Assembly (NCBI RefSeq): GCF_001625215.2
Contig: NC_030383.2
Span: 61,742,949 to 61,806,948, forward strand
Length of the DNA stretch: 64,000 bases
Source: Daucus carota subsp. sativus
Lineage: Eukaryota; Streptophyta; Magnoliopsida; Apiales; Apiaceae
Direction of reading: 5' to 3'
The notes under the pieces were generated by a model. It did no database searches. It was not told the DNA's origin and was given only the letters and a program-made list of their open reading frames with translations. Positions within the stretch are counted from its first letter, which is position 1. Each line of letters starts with the position of its first letter. A program made the position numbers and the translations under genes. Shown here one piece after another: positions 34,913 to 46,534 of the stretch.

Positions 34913-35138
34913 GGGGTGTTTGGTTTATGGTTAATGAGGCCAGTTAACCGGAATCGGAACTTCAATCTCATGCATAAGTGTTTGGATTAGTTATTTGGTT
35001 GTATGGAAGGGGAATTACAATCCTTTTAGGTGGTTAAATCATACTCTTCCCACCCCCTGGTTTCCAAACCATTCCCATTCCCATTAACCCTCGTTCTCAT
35101 TCCTGATTCTCATTCACAACCTTAATCCAAACGCCCCC
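34913..35138. mobile_element. PIF/Harbinger (Tourist-like) MITE, 226 bp
   Basis: Ends GGGGTGTTTGGTTTATGGTT and (reversed) GGGGGCGTTTGGATTAAGGTT, flanked by TTA at 34910-34912 and 35139-35141. The interior contains CCATTCCCATTCCCATTAAC and GAATCGGAAC-type complementary stretches. Confidence 0.8.
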
Positions 35139-35141
35139 TTA

Positions 35142-36971
35142 ATATGACCATTGAAATATACAAAAAGGCGATTTCCGTACCTCATATGTGTTATTTTCAT
35201 GTCCCGGATCAATGCAACTGTACAGATGAGATGATTTTTCCGCTGATTGGTGATTTTGTTGGTCAAATCATAATCAGGCACCGCACCATGAACCCGGGTA
35301 CAATGCATGTACTGAAAATGTACTCTGGAATGATCAAGCAAGCATATGAGTAATTGGAACAAGGGGATGTTACTGGACATTTGCATGGTAATTTTACTAA
35401 AAACACAAAAAATACGACCCTGCCAGCTCTTGCATTATGATTTTTTGCCACTTCTAAATAATTAGCAATGTTTTGTTAGTGACTGATATTGAAAAAAGTA
35501 TTGTTAGCATTATCAAAAATCGCATTTACTCGCGTGTTTCTATGAATGTTTTGAAGACAGATGAAACAAACACTAGAAATCGTCTACATGCAGATGTTTA
35601 TGCAATCCCCAGCAGCTCACATTGTCACATAATTGAGTCGGGATTCTGACATGATTGTTGCATCATATCTTACTGCGGTTATTATGACATGTAGGAGTAA
35701 AACTAGGCGGAAGTATGTTGTGGACCTGAGCCCTAAAACAAATATGATGTATCTTTGCATGTTACTCTTACTGGTATTTTTTCTGCAATGTCTTTTCCTT
35801 ATGATAAAAAGAAAAGGAACTTCAACGTGTGGAAACCCTAAATTCACGCTGCGAACTGGCCCTACTTTTTTGCCCTTTGATCTACCAAAGTTGTGTGTGT
35901 GGAAGTGGATGCATTAAGCAACCCTAGTTGTGAATGACCCTTTAAGCTTGTGATTTCTGACAGAGGATTTTTAGGCCAAAAATGAAGATCTGCTTGTCGG
36001 AAAGATCAAATGGAGGCAAATTAGTTTGGTGTGTCAAGGCTCTACACTAGAATTGCTTTTGCGTATAATGAACAAGATAGTAGCATACGTTCAGTATCTG
36101 GGACGGATTCTGGAGGTGAAGGTAATATATGGAACAAAGTTCCAACTCGGCTACTCAACTTTAGTGCTAATACTACTAGGACAGAACTCAGGGAGCTCGT
36201 GCCCCTCGGTCCCAAAGTGGCTCTGTCGTTATACATTAAAGCACGGAAACAAACAAGTGGCTTGTTATGAAACAGAGTAGTCCATAGAAAATGGTTGGAA
36301 TCTTGAAAAGAAGATGGGGAAGAAGAACATGGACCAGATGGGAATTCATCCTTTTGTTTTGTGGGAGGTCAGCAAAGGGTGTACTCATGGGTCCGATTTC
36401 TGATAGTTACCGCTCTTGAGTGCTTCTTAATCATACACCCTCAGGCTTCAACTTGCCCTCACTGGCATAATTTACTATTTTGGATCTTCTGATATCCCTT
36501 CCAAGGTTGTACCTCTGGGAAACATAACATCGGGCTCAATCAGAAGTCATTTTATAACTGCGAAATGTGACAGCTTGAATCTTGTTGTGCTCATTAGCAT
36601 CACAGACAGCATTAAGTTTGTACTATCACATATTTAAGACTTTAGTTCCAAGTAGGCTCTAATGTGTACGTTTGATTTGTCCGCGTTTACATATTCCTCA
36701 TGCATGTGTGTGATTAATCAAGATTAGTGGACTAATTACATCTTCATATTCCATGAATTCTTGTTAAAAATATAACAAAAGATTATCATTTCTGAAAACC
36801 CTGTAACACAAAAGCATGCAGTTGAACCTACTAAGTACTGATATAATTTTATTACAAAAGTGAGCCTTCAAATAGGCCTTGGACTCAATCGCCAAATGTT
36901 TCAGACGCTCAGCGGATTTGTGACAATATACTAACCACACCATGCAGAATTGCAGAAAAAAGTTATGAATT
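35142..36971. other. Stretch with unrecognised protein-like fragments
   Basis: No gene can be assembled. Plus-strand frames at 35144-35353 and 36031-36270 read like coding remnants (for example IAFAYNEQDSSIRSVSGTDS and RELVPLGPKVALSLYIKARK), but there are no linked exons or known domain. Possibly remains of a decayed gene or captured fragment. Confidence 0.35.
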
Positions 36972-37955
36972 TCAAGAAATGGCAACCCACAAGGGTCCCC
37001 AATTAGGTATCTCTTTGCCTCCTCTGCCACCTTCTTTGCACCTACTTGGCCTAGCAAACTCTCCGATTCCAAATTCTTGGCCTGTTCGGTTATTTTCATC
37101 CAATTCTTCATGCCAGCCATCTTCATTGGCCTCATTATCAGATAATAATTCAGTAACATTTTCATGCTCAAGAACTTCCTCTTCATCTTCATCTTCTTTT
37201 TCGTATACTACTTCCTCCATTTTGTTCATCTCGCAGTCACAATCAACTGAACATTCCTTCTGTAAAGACAACCTAAGCCTGCCATTTGTGCGGTCAGCTT
37301 TGAAGTAAGTACGACAGGAAGACACTGCCACCGCGTTGATGATCAAACGTCCTCCCTCACGACGAGGCCTTACTTCTACACCATCTGAGCCACTGATTGA
37401 AGTAAGAGGAGGAGGAAAGCTACACTTGGAAGTGCTTACCTTGGTGAATTTTCGGTAACTAGAAGTATTTTTGTTGAATGAAGGTGAGGAAAACTCATCT
37501 AATTGCCGTGATTTTTCCATGTAAAGGGTGGAGTATTCACCAGTTAGCTGCATTTTCTCTCTTTCCCATGAAAAAGAAGAGAATTCGTCGCTGCTAGTGT
37601 CGCTTCCTGTCTCACATCCCAAGCTCTCAGTGCACATCTCCAGGCCTTTTGAGCTTAGTGCTGAAGAAGAGCTTTTGACAAGTGGATGGACATACACTTC
37701 CTCATTTTTCGTCACGTCTTTAGTATTCTGAGACGGGTTGATCAGAGCTTCAATGAAGTTCCAGCCACCCTTGTTGCATTTTTCTACACTTTTGAGATTA
37801 GTATCATCATTACCATTGTTGTTATTCTTTGGATTCTCCTCAATGGGTTGGAAAGCTAGTGACAATGGCGGCGAGATTTTGTGCCTTGAGACACAAGGTT
37901 CGGCGAGTCTAGGCTCGAGACATGATTGTAAACCTTGACACACAACCGAGGACAT
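36972..37955 (-). CDS. FANTASTIC FOUR (FAF)-domain protein
   Basis: Intronless, 327 residues. The FAF domain lies at about 179-232: FPPPLTSISGSDGVEVRPRR, EGGRLIINAVAVSSCRTYFK, ADRTNGRLRLSL. It is followed by a strongly acidic tract (about 247-290) common in the family. The N-terminal half is Ser/Asn-rich with GWNFIEALIN, which also recurs in FAF proteins. In Arabidopsis FAF1-4 influence shoot meristem size and act in the WUS/CLV network; the biochemical role is unknown. The start is the first ATG of the frame, about 135 bases after a TATA box. A longer frame at 36764-37192 overlaps the 3' end out of frame and is a shadow. Confidence 0.92.
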   Translation of the reverse strand: MSSVVCQGLQSCLEPRLAEPCVSRHKISPPLSLAFQPIEENPKNNNNGNDDTNLKSVEKCNKGGWNFIEALINPSQNTKDVTKNEEVYVHPLVKSSSSALSSKGLEMCTESLGCETGSDTSSDEFSSFSWEREKMQLTGEYSTLYMEKSRQLDEFSSPSFNKNTSSYRKFTKVSTSKCSFPPPLTSISGSDGVEVRPRREGGRLIINAVAVSSCRTYFKADRTNGRLRLSLQKECSVDCDCEMNKMEEVVYEKEDEDEEEVLEHENVTELLSDNEANEDGWHEELDENNRTGQEFGIGEFARPSRCKEGGRGGKEIPNWGPLWVAIS

Positions 37956-38085
37956 TTTGCTTCTCGAAAATGAACGAAACAGAGTATTAAAACAGGGGAA
38001 ACAGAGTATTAAAAAACAGGGGAAACAGAGCTATTTAGGTTAAAGAATGGTGAAAACATGAGAAAAAAGTGCATGGATAGAGGGA

Positions 38086-38096
38086 GTATATATAGG
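38086..38096 (-). promoter_or_regulatory. TATA box of the FAF-domain gene
   Basis: Minus-strand CTATATATACTCC lies about 130 bases before the ATG. Leader sequence downstream contains a twice-repeated CAGGGGAAACAGAGTATTAA-like block (37970-38025). Confidence 0.55.
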
Positions 38097-38117
38097 TGAA
38101 GAAAAGAGCTGATATAA

Positions 38118-38305
38118 CCATCGGCTCTGGTTCAATGGTATCTCTCTCACTCTTTTCACGAGATATCATGTAACCCCTGGTCCAATGGTATCTCTCTCGC
38201 CCTCTTCACTAGTCCGGTGATATCTCTCTCGCTCTCTTCACAAATATCCTCTGACCTCTGGTCTAATGATATCTCTCACGTTTTCTTAACGTGATATCAG
38301 GTGTG
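38118..38305. repeat. Degenerate minisatellite upstream of the FAF-domain gene
   Basis: Four diverged copies of a unit of about 45-60 bp: TCTGGTTCAATGGTATCTCT, CTCACTCTTTTCACGAGATA. Copies near 38128, 38177, 38212 and 38258; the third lacks part of the unit. Confidence 0.75.
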
Positions 38306-40872
38306 TGAGTGTGCTTAATCATAAAAAAATAAGGCTGACATACTTGTCAATGAAGGAGAGAGATTAAGAGAAAAGCGAAATTTTGATGCCCACTAAATTA
38401 TGCAGCTTTTAACTTGTCCACACATTATTAATGAAAATATATAATGCGTGAAAATTATAATATCAGGTTTTCTATTGGCTGGATTGGCATTTGTTGTGTA
38501 TATCATAGCAACATGATTTGATTGGCTACGTACGAAATAAGCATTATTTCCCAGAGTATCAAATTTGATGGTCCCTTATATGTCACAAACGAGCATTCTT
38601 CACTGTATTCATTCGAAATGATTACTAAGCATCCACTGGGTTCTTTAGCAATTTTGGTAAGCAGCGTTCAAGACATTATTTCTAAAACATCCAAGAATTG
38701 TGTCCATTCAGCGTTTCACAGCTTATTTTGGTGAAAATACGTATTGCAGAACACCTTAGTTTGTCTAGGATTTTGGACTAACTGAGCGATAACAGAGAAA
38801 TAAATTAGATAGCTGATATCATAAAATTACGTAGCTTACGGACCATATCAACTCCCTGCTATACGTATGGTTTGGGATCAGATCTCTTTTCGTGAAATCT
38901 TCCACCATCTCTTCAACTTGGGTGAGCGTCCAAGAGCAGGTGAGGTTCGAACCCCGTGACCTTTTGAATCAACCCAGAACTCTGTTTATATCTAAGAGTT
39001 CTGACAGTTTGGTTTTAGAACGGGATTAGTCTCATCCAAATTCCAAATTATACTAATGACAACATATAAAAAAAATTAGGATATAAATTAAATAATTCTT
39101 TTTTCAGAAATCAAGAAATCTCCTATGCTAGGACAGAATGGAGACTTCAGAGTTCAGGGTTGAAGTGTCCATCGACACACAATATGCTCTGGTTTGAACA
39201 ATTACAGAGCTAAAACAAAGGGCGGACGGGGAGAGGTTTACTTTGACTGAAGTCTCGACTCAGTTTTTCTTCGAAAAGTCAATACATTTTATATACGAGT
39301 CTCGTTTAATTTTGAATATCCAATGAAAAATTATTTTATTTTCTGCAATTTGAGCTCATGAATTGTTTTAGCATATTAACACAGTTCAAATTTCACACTG
39401 CATATTTTAGTCTCCTTGATTTCTCTTTTAAAAATGGAGAATGTGTTCTAGTTCATTATATTCGAAAGTAATGATCATTAGAGTAATATTATAACCTAAT
39501 GCTCGTCAACGAACGCCAGAATCATTGCTGAAAGAAGAGCTATAAGAACCTTAATTTTTCGGCCATAGCCTCCTACTAATTGGTCGATCACCGTTATTCT
39601 CTTCACAAAATTAAAAAAACATATAGAGCCACTAGGTCAACACATCATATTCTTCGTGTTAATGTAATACCTCCACTTACATCATGTTTTTCAAACATCT
39701 GCTGATACGAGAAGTCTTGTGCACTGAATACATTTTCCAGGCATCTGCTGATGCTGATACGAGAGTCTTGTGCACTGGATACGAGATGTTATCAGCGGAA
39801 CACAGTGATAGTGGTCCAAAAGCATTAGAATGAAGAGGAAGAAACAAATGTAGCTCAGAAGCTAGCCTTTATTGGTTAGAAAACATACAAGTTCTGGTTC
39901 CAACTTCCAAGCACTCAAATTCGCCTTATCGAATATATCCCTTAGCTCACCGTCACTCACTCTTAGCCATCAATCTTGCTCTAATAATCTCCTCGCTTTT
40001 CTTTTTGTTCATGCTAATTACTACTAAAAGAATGATGTTCTCTCTATCACAGACTCGCAATCTCTTCGATTTTCGCCTTTCACTTGCATCGTCCGATCAC
40101 ACGTTAATTTGCGATCTCTGTTATTCGAGAGTCTATCACGGATGCTCATATTTGTTCAAGTTTATCTATAATATCGATATTAATTTTAGGAGAATATTCA
40201 AATTCTTAAATTCGGATTTGAGACCACCAGATCAAATACATCATTTCGTATCATGTAACCTTAAAGTTGAGGAGAGGAAGACACAGAAGAACATATTACA
40301 AGCATGACTTCACAACAACTTTATTCTCTGCATTATTTGTTTAGGTTTGACCTCAAGATCCAATAATGTATAATGCAATGTAAAATATTAGTGCAGTGCT
40401 AGGACCACGGAATCAAGACGGAACTGACCTAGACTTCAATCCCGAGTTTAGACCCCAATTTCTAGCTAAACTAGTATTGTTATTTTTCATACTGAAATTT
40501 TAGTTAGAAGGACAGAAAAATTCTGGTCCATCAATAATCATACTTGGAAAATGGAACGAGTTTGTGTGAGTTTAATTCAGATTTAAAGTTGTTTATTAAT
40601 TTAAGCTGAAAAATGTTGTGATAAGTCTGAAATTGACTTAAAATCAGAAATAAATCACTGACTTGAAAACAAAAATGAGTGAGAAGTATTTTTTTTCATG
40701 ACTTAATTTTTAGATATTTTTTTAAAAAATATTATAAAAATGAACCATAATCACTTATTTTTATTATTATATTTTTAATAACTCGTAAGTCATGATCACT
40801 CAAACAGATATTTTAAATTCCCAATATATAATAATAAATTATGTTAAATCATAAATTATTATTTTAAACCAG
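38306..40872. other. Intergenic stretch
   Basis: No supported gene. 39696-39782 holds a twofold repeat of GCATCTGCTGATACGAGAAG + TCTTGTGCACTGAATAC. Around 38940-38965, AGGTGAGGTTCGAACCCC resembles a retroposon B-box. The 100-codon frame at 40005-40307 has no motif. Confidence 0.45.
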
Positions 40873-41060
40873 TGTTGTAAAAAGCGAGAATCGGACTTAA
40901 TCGGTGAAGTCACGGAACAAAGATTAATCGGTGATTAATTGAATTGATCGGGGATTAACCGGATTAATCAGTGATTAATCGGAGATTTAATCAGTACGGT
41001 GAGTTACGGAACAGAGATTAATCGGTGACTAATCGTGATTAATCACCGACTTTTATAACA
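40873..41060. mobile_element. Probable small MITE built of ATTAATCGGTGATT units
   Basis: Ends TGTTGTAAAAAGCGAGAATCGG and (reversed) TGTTATAAAAGTCGGTGATT. The interior repeats GATTAATCGGTGATTAAT many times. No target duplication defined. 11205-11275 carries related TAATCCGATTAATC sequence. Confidence 0.4.
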
Positions 41061-41535
41061 GAGTTTTAAACTTATCCAAACAAATTTTTATTTTTTTGTA
41101 TCGATTATTTCGGAATCCAGATTTCGTCCGCGCAGACAATTGCATCGTGCTCCATCCTTTTAAACCTTCAATAAGAAGAAAAAGGAATCCCAGTTAATTG
41201 GCTGCACTAGCTAGCAATAGAGCTTGTCGAAAGCATGCACTCTTAAACCTTTTGACTACATTTCTAGTGTCACTTTAATTTCTTAATCCACACAGAAAAC
41301 TTAAAACACTAAATTAGTAGCAGGTGTCAAGTCTCCATTACGTGTGTTTACCACTAATCCAGAATTAAACAAACATTAGATAATATTGGACTTTATGGAC
41401 GGTTCTTGAATAATTATAATGATTTGTAAAGCTTAACTTTATCCATAAAAAACCAAACATTTTAAACGAATTTGAACTCCATTGCATGCATAAGAACATT
41501 AATTTGAATCTCAATGGGCAAGATTAGTACTTATA

Positions 41536-42510
41536 CTCCCTCCGTCCCTATTTATCTGTCCATTTTTAACATTTTCACGCATATTAAAAAAATTTAAGTT
41601 TATAAGAAACTTCCAGCAATACACTTATTTAAGGCCTTAATTGTAGGAAAATATTGGTGGGATTACTCCGTCATCCAATACAAATTTAATAAATCAGTGA
41701 GTAATAGTCATGATATTTATAAATAGGAAAACAAAGTCAAATACTCTTCACGTTTTTGGATGAGTTATTGGCATTAAACTAAGGGGCCGTTTGGTTAGGG
41801 GTATTCAGGAAAGGGAAAGGTAATCAGCCTGATTGATTCCCTTTGTACGTATTTGTTTTGTAAAAATCATCATTCCCTTTCCCCCTTTTTAGTAGTGGGT
41901 TTACCCAATAATGCTCATATCCCATTCCCCACCCTCAGCTAAGTATTTGGATTCCCTTTCCCCAGCTTTTTTCTATTTTGAATTATAATTCATATTTTAA
42001 ACAATTAATATAAAAGATCATCATATAAAATATTTTTAGAAATTAAAAATAATTTTTAATTTAGTTTCTTAAATTAAATATAATTGTGACATAATTCTCA
42101 TGTTAATTTATTTTAAAAAATAATAGTATGGTTAAATAAATTATATTATTTTATTAGAATGTAAATAAATTATCTTGGTATAGATATGAATACATTTAAC
42201 TCTTTTGAAATTATATAATATTAAAAAAATCGAATATAAAATTAATCACACACATTTCCATTCCGTTTCTGCCACAAAACCAAACAGGTAAAACAATTCG
42301 GGATCATTCCTTTCCTTTCTCTGCATTTCCCTTTCTGGATTCCATTCCGTTCCCCGAAGCGAACCAAACGGCCCCTAACATGTTTATCAGTCACGTTGAA
42401 AACATAAATAAGGGTAAAAATGAAATATTTTGCTTTGGTTATATAAATGGACAGATAAATAGGGACAAGTTTTTACTTCCAAAGTGGACAAATGAATAGG
42501 ACGGAGGGAG
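41536..42510. mobile_element. Stowaway MITE interrupted by another element
   Basis: Inverted ends CTCCCTCCGTCCC / AGGACGGAGGGAG with TA at 41534-41535 and 42511-42512. Sub-terminal sequences are also complementary (TATTTATCTGTCCATTTTTA versus TAAATGGACAGATAAATAGG). Without the 593-bp insert it would be about 380 bp. Confidence 0.85.
41783..42375. mobile_element. PIF/Harbinger MITE nested in the Stowaway, 593 bp
   Basis: Perfect ends GGGGCCGTTTGGTT / AACCAAACGGCCCC (14 bp) with target duplication TAA at 41780-41782 and 42376-42378. AT-rich interior, no coding capacity. The nesting gives relative age: Stowaway first, this element later. Confidence 0.9.
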
Positions 42511-42512
42511 TA

Positions 42513-42831
42513 TTAAATTTTCTTATAATTAAGGTAAAGCAAAGCTTAATTGCAATGTGGTTAATCATGGCTATTTTGCATAGTTTTTATAGAAATAATG
42601 CTTAAATATAAGACCGCTAATCATATTTTGAGAAAATGACCTAAATAACATATTTTTTGAATATAAATGCCTAGAATATCAGATTTCATCTTGCGTGCCC
42701 AAAATACCTAAAGCAACTCGCATGTACAACATGCGTATATTAAAAAAGGTGAGGTGTGTGAAGACTTAAGAAGTTGCAGAAGCACCAAATTGGAGTTTTA
42801 TTATTTGCCCAAACATGCTCTGTTATGAAGA
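42513..42831. other. Left flank of the copia element
   Basis: No gene. Contains ACTCGCATGTACAACATGCG near 42717, a short palindromic motif like those found on the right flank at 47120-47300. Confidence 0.4.
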
Positions 42832-42836
42832 CCCTC

Positions 42837-43106
42837 TGTTCAGTATATTAGTAGTGAGAAGAATCAAGAGAAGAAGCGGGAAAAACAGAGTGACAGCTGT
42901 GGTCCCGAAATGACAGCTCAGCAAAGTAGTGGCAGTTAGTTTTAGAAGTTAGTTACAGAGTTGGTGTGTATATATTAGATATCTGTGTGTTACATTTCAT
43001 TCAAGTAGAATAGAAACAAAGTAGAAAGCTATGTACAAACACATTTTACAGAGCTTTAATGGAGTCTTCTTTCTTTCATAATTAGCTTTAGTTTACAGTT
43101 GTGACA
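42837..43106 (+). repeat. Left LTR of the copia element
   Basis: 270 bp, TG...CA ends, apparently identical to the right LTR. Confidence 0.95.
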
Positions 43107-43372
43107 TGGTATCAGAGCGTCTCGATCGCGTCTAATCATTCCGCATCTCCTTTGTGACTTCAGATAAGCCGTTCTTTCTGATCTCACATCTGGTGTTTTT
43201 TTAGGTTTTCTTGCTGTTTCAGATCTGGTTTTTCGTTCTTTGATCAGAGGTGTAATTCGTGGTTTAATTGCTCTTCTGGTACTTGTTGTTGTGATTTACT
43301 GCTTGTTTGTGCTGTGATTTGTGTTAATCAACACGATTCTCTCCAAATCTTGCTTGAATCTGCTGTGATTCT

Positions 43373-46219
43373 GTGTTTTTAGTCATGTCTACAGTTGCGT
43401 CCTATTCATCTGCTACGATAGGTTCTATAACTGCAATTGATGTTAATCATCCATACTACATTCATCCTTCGGATAATCCAGGCTTGATACTTACTACTGT
43501 GCTTCTTGATGAGCACAATTATAGTCAGTGGCAACGTGCCATGGATATTGCTCTTTCTTCCAAGTTTAAGATCGGTTTTGTGGATGGAACTTATACTTCA
43601 CCTCCATCTACATCCAATTTGTATGGACATTGGAACAGGTGTAACAATATGGTGACATCCTGGCTCCTTAATTCTGTGACTGAATCTATTCGCAATAGCA
43701 TTCAGTATATGAAATCTGCAAAGGCAATTTGGGATGAATTACGTATTCGTTATGCTCAGACTAATGTGCCTAAATTGTTTGCCCTCAGGAAAGAACTGTC
43801 TCATCTCTCTCAGGATAGTTTGTCTATTTCTGCCTACTTTACTAAATACAGGACATTGCAAGAAGAATTGTCTTCTATGACTACTTCTCCTAGATGCTGT
43901 GGCAAGTGTACCTGTACAATCAATGCTCAACTGGATGCTCATGAACAGTCTTTACAGTTAGAGCAGTTCTTGATGGGACTAAATGACACGTTCACTTCTA
44001 TTCGTGGACAGATTCTTTTAATGAATCCATTACCTTCTCTTAGCAAATGCTATTCCATACTGTTGCAAGAGGAAAATCAGAGAGGGATTGCTAGTAGTTC
44101 TCATCCATCTGCTGACAGTGTAGCCTTAGCAGTCAAGTCCAAGACTACATTTGTGAAAGGAGTCAAGAAGGCTCAGTCTGATGTGCTTATCTACTGTGAC
44201 TACTGCCACATGCAAGGACATGCCAAGGATAAATGCTTTTGTCTGCATGGTTATCCTGAGTGGCACAAAATGTATGGTAAACCCAAGCCTAAGCCAAAAC
44301 ATCTGTCCAACAGGAATGCTGTAGCTGCTCAAGTCTCTCAGAGTGCTGATAATTCTCAGACAAAATCTACTATATCTCAGTCTGATGCATCAACTTGCAA
44401 CTTTCAATTTTCTGAAAGTCAGTACAAGCAACTTCTACAGCTACTAAATCATACCTCTGTTCAACCAGCTGCTGAGACAAATCCATATGCTACTGTCAAT
44501 AGTACTCAGTTTGCAGGTACATTTCTGCATTTTGCTAGTCATGTGCACAATAATTCCTACAAGGATTTTGAGTGGATTGTTGACACAGGTGCCACTGATC
44601 ATGTAACACCTCATCTACATCTATTGTCTGATATTGTGACATGTCAGTCTCTATTATACCTTCCTAATGGTCACACTGCACCTGTCACTCATATGGGATC
44701 TATCTCTATTAACTCTCATATTACACTTCACAATGTACTGTGTGTGCCTCAGTTTCATTATAACTTGTTTTCAGTCTCCAAATTTGTGACTGATTCAGTG
44801 TCTTCTATTGTGTTTAAGAATGATTGTTGCTTTCTTCAGGCCCCTACCTTGATGAGGGACCTAGAGATTGGTAAAGCTGTCCATGGTCTCTACATTCTAA
44901 ATGCTTGCAAACTATCTTCTACATCCTCTTGTTCAGCTGTTGCCTCTCATTCGGCAGATACTAATCTCTGGCATGCAAGAACTGGCCATGTGCCTATGTC
45001 TGTTCTGAAATTGTTTTCTTTTCAGTGTAAATCTTCTGTCAATCACACTTGTGATATTTGTCATCTGTCAAAACAAGTTAGAAATCCTTTTGCTAATAGT
45101 GAGTCTTGTAGTTCAAATGTGTTTGATCTTGTCCATATGGACTTATGGGGACCATATCGAATTAAGACTCATGGCAGTTGTTCTTATTTTTTAACAATTG
45201 TTGATGACATGTCTCGTGCTGCATGGGTTTTTCTGCTACCAGATAAAATTGGTGTTAGTCGTATTATATCTGATTTTCTCAGTTATGTTATAAATCAGTT
45301 CAAGACATCTGTTAAAGTTGTGCGTTCAGATAATGGTACTGAGTTTGTTAATCAAACTGTGACTAACTTGTTTGCACAAAATGGTGTGGTGCATCAAACC
45401 ACGTGTCCTTACTCTCCACAACAGAATGGAATTGTGGAGAGAAGACACAGACATCTTCTAAATGTTGCACGAGCCTTACGGTTTCAATCCAATGTTCCTC
45501 TTACTTTATGGGGAGACTGTGTGTTAACTGCTTGCTATCTTATTAATCGAACACCCACACCTGTACTTCAAGGCAAGTCACCATATGAGGTGCTGTTTCA
45601 TTCTAAGCCAGATTATTCTCGCCTTAGAATATTTGGCTGCCTGTGTTATGCAACTACAGTTCCTCAACCAAGTGACAAATTTGCAGCAAGAGGAATTAAA
45701 GGAGTTTTCTTGGGGTATCCCTATGCTAAAAAGGGATATAAAGTTCTAAATCTGCAGACCAGACAAGTCTTTGTGTCCAGAGATGTGTATTTTGATGAAA
45801 GTCAGTTTCCGTTTCAACAAATTACTTCTGACATTGCCTTGAAAACCACTCCACTGTTTGTGAACAACTCTACTGTTGAATGGGAGTCAGATCCCATCAC
45901 ATGCTATCCAACTCCCAGCAGTATCAATACTGATACTAGTGAGCAGAATATGCAATCTTCACCTACAGTATCTGTTAATACAGATAATTCTGAGTCTACA
46001 ATACCTATCAGTGAAGCTACTACTCATGTAGTAAGACCTCAAAGACAAAGGCAAGCTCCTGTCAAGTTTAAAGATTACACCAATCTGCCACCACAACTGC
46101 AGAATACTGTAACTCAAAACTTGACTAATTGTGTCTCATATTCTGCATTTGACAAGTCATATCAGCATTTTTTGGCTAATATTTCAAAAATTCAAGAGCC
46201 TCAGACATTCATGCTGTGA
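43373..46219 (+). CDS. Copia gag-protease-integrase reading frame (element part)
   Basis: One open frame carries the gag-like, zinc-knuckle, protease and integrase parts of the element, as is normal for copia elements, which encode gag and pol in one frame. Two early ATGs (43373 and 43385) are possible starts; the second gives MSTVASYSSATIG. Codon use and repeats show it belongs to the transposon, not to the host. Confidence 0.85.
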   Translation: MFLVMSTVASYSSATIGSITAIDVNHPYYIHPSDNPGLILTTVLLDEHNYSQWQRAMDIALSSKFKIGFVDGTYTSPPSTSNLYGHWNRCNNMVTSWLLNSVTESIRNSIQYMKSAKAIWDELRIRYAQTNVPKLFALRKELSHLSQDSLSISAYFTKYRTLQEELSSMTTSPRCCGKCTCTINAQLDAHEQSLQLEQFLMGLNDTFTSIRGQILLMNPLPSLSKCYSILLQEENQRGIASSSHPSADSVALAVKSKTTFVKGVKKAQSDVLIYCDYCHMQGHAKDKCFCLHGYPEWHKMYGKPKPKPKHLSNRNAVAAQVSQSADNSQTKSTISQSDASTCNFQFSESQYKQLLQLLNHTSVQPAAETNPYATVNSTQFAGTFLHFASHVHNNSYKDFEWIVDTGATDHVTPHLHLLSDIVTCQSLLYLPNGHTAPVTHMGSISINSHITLHNVLCVPQFHYNLFSVSKFVTDSVSSIVFKNDCCFLQAPTLMRDLEIGKAVHGLYILNACKLSSTSSCSAVASHSADTNLWHARTGHVPMSVLKLFSFQCKSSVNHTCDICHLSKQVRNPFANSESCSSNVFDLVHMDLWGPYRIKTHGSCSYFLTIVDDMSRAAWVFLLPDKIGVSRIISDFLSYVINQFKTSVKVVRSDNGTEFVNQTVTNLFAQNGVVHQTTCPYSPQQNGIVERRHRHLLNVARALRFQSNVPLTLWGDCVLTACYLINRTPTPVLQGKSPYEVLFHSKPDYSRLRIFGCLCYATTVPQPSDKFAARGIKGVFLGYPYAKKGYKVLNLQTRQVFVSRDVYFDESQFPFQQITSDIALKTTPLFVNNSTVEWESDPITCYPTPSSINTDTSEQNMQSSPTVSVNTDNSESTIPISEATTHVVRPQRQRQAPVKFKDYTNLPPQLQNTVTQNLTNCVSYSAFDKSYQHFLANISKIQEPQTFML

Positions 46220-46534
46220 AGTTACATGGTTGTTATCACTATGCAAAGAGTTGTATGTACCTAATCTCACTCCTGTCTCTCTATACTGTGACAACCAGTC
46301 TGCTCTTCACATTGCCTCAAATTCAGTGTTTCATGAACGTACAAAACACATTGAAATTGATTGCCATCTTATTCGTCAGAAGATTAAACAGGGAATTGTG
46401 GTTACACATCATCTTCCGTCCACAGAGCAACCAGCAGACTTATTCACCAAGGCCTTACCTTCATACCAACTGCGTTATTTACTCTCCAAGTTAGGTGTGT
46501 TCAACCTGTTTCATACACCTAACTTGAGGGGGGA

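Noticed and set aside
36764-37192. 142-codon minus-strand frame overlapping the FAF-domain gene
   Set aside because: Its coding-like half is the acidic tract of the FAF protein read in another frame.
38118-38305. CRISPR-like spaced repeat
   Set aside because: Units are diverged and contiguous without unique spacers of constant length, and this is plant nuclear DNA.
38930-38970. Possible tRNA gene because of GGTTCGAACCCC
   Set aside because: B-box-like only; no A-box at the right distance and no stems.
40005-40307. 100-codon plus-strand frame
   Set aside because: No domain, promoter or splice support; composition like the flanking spacer.
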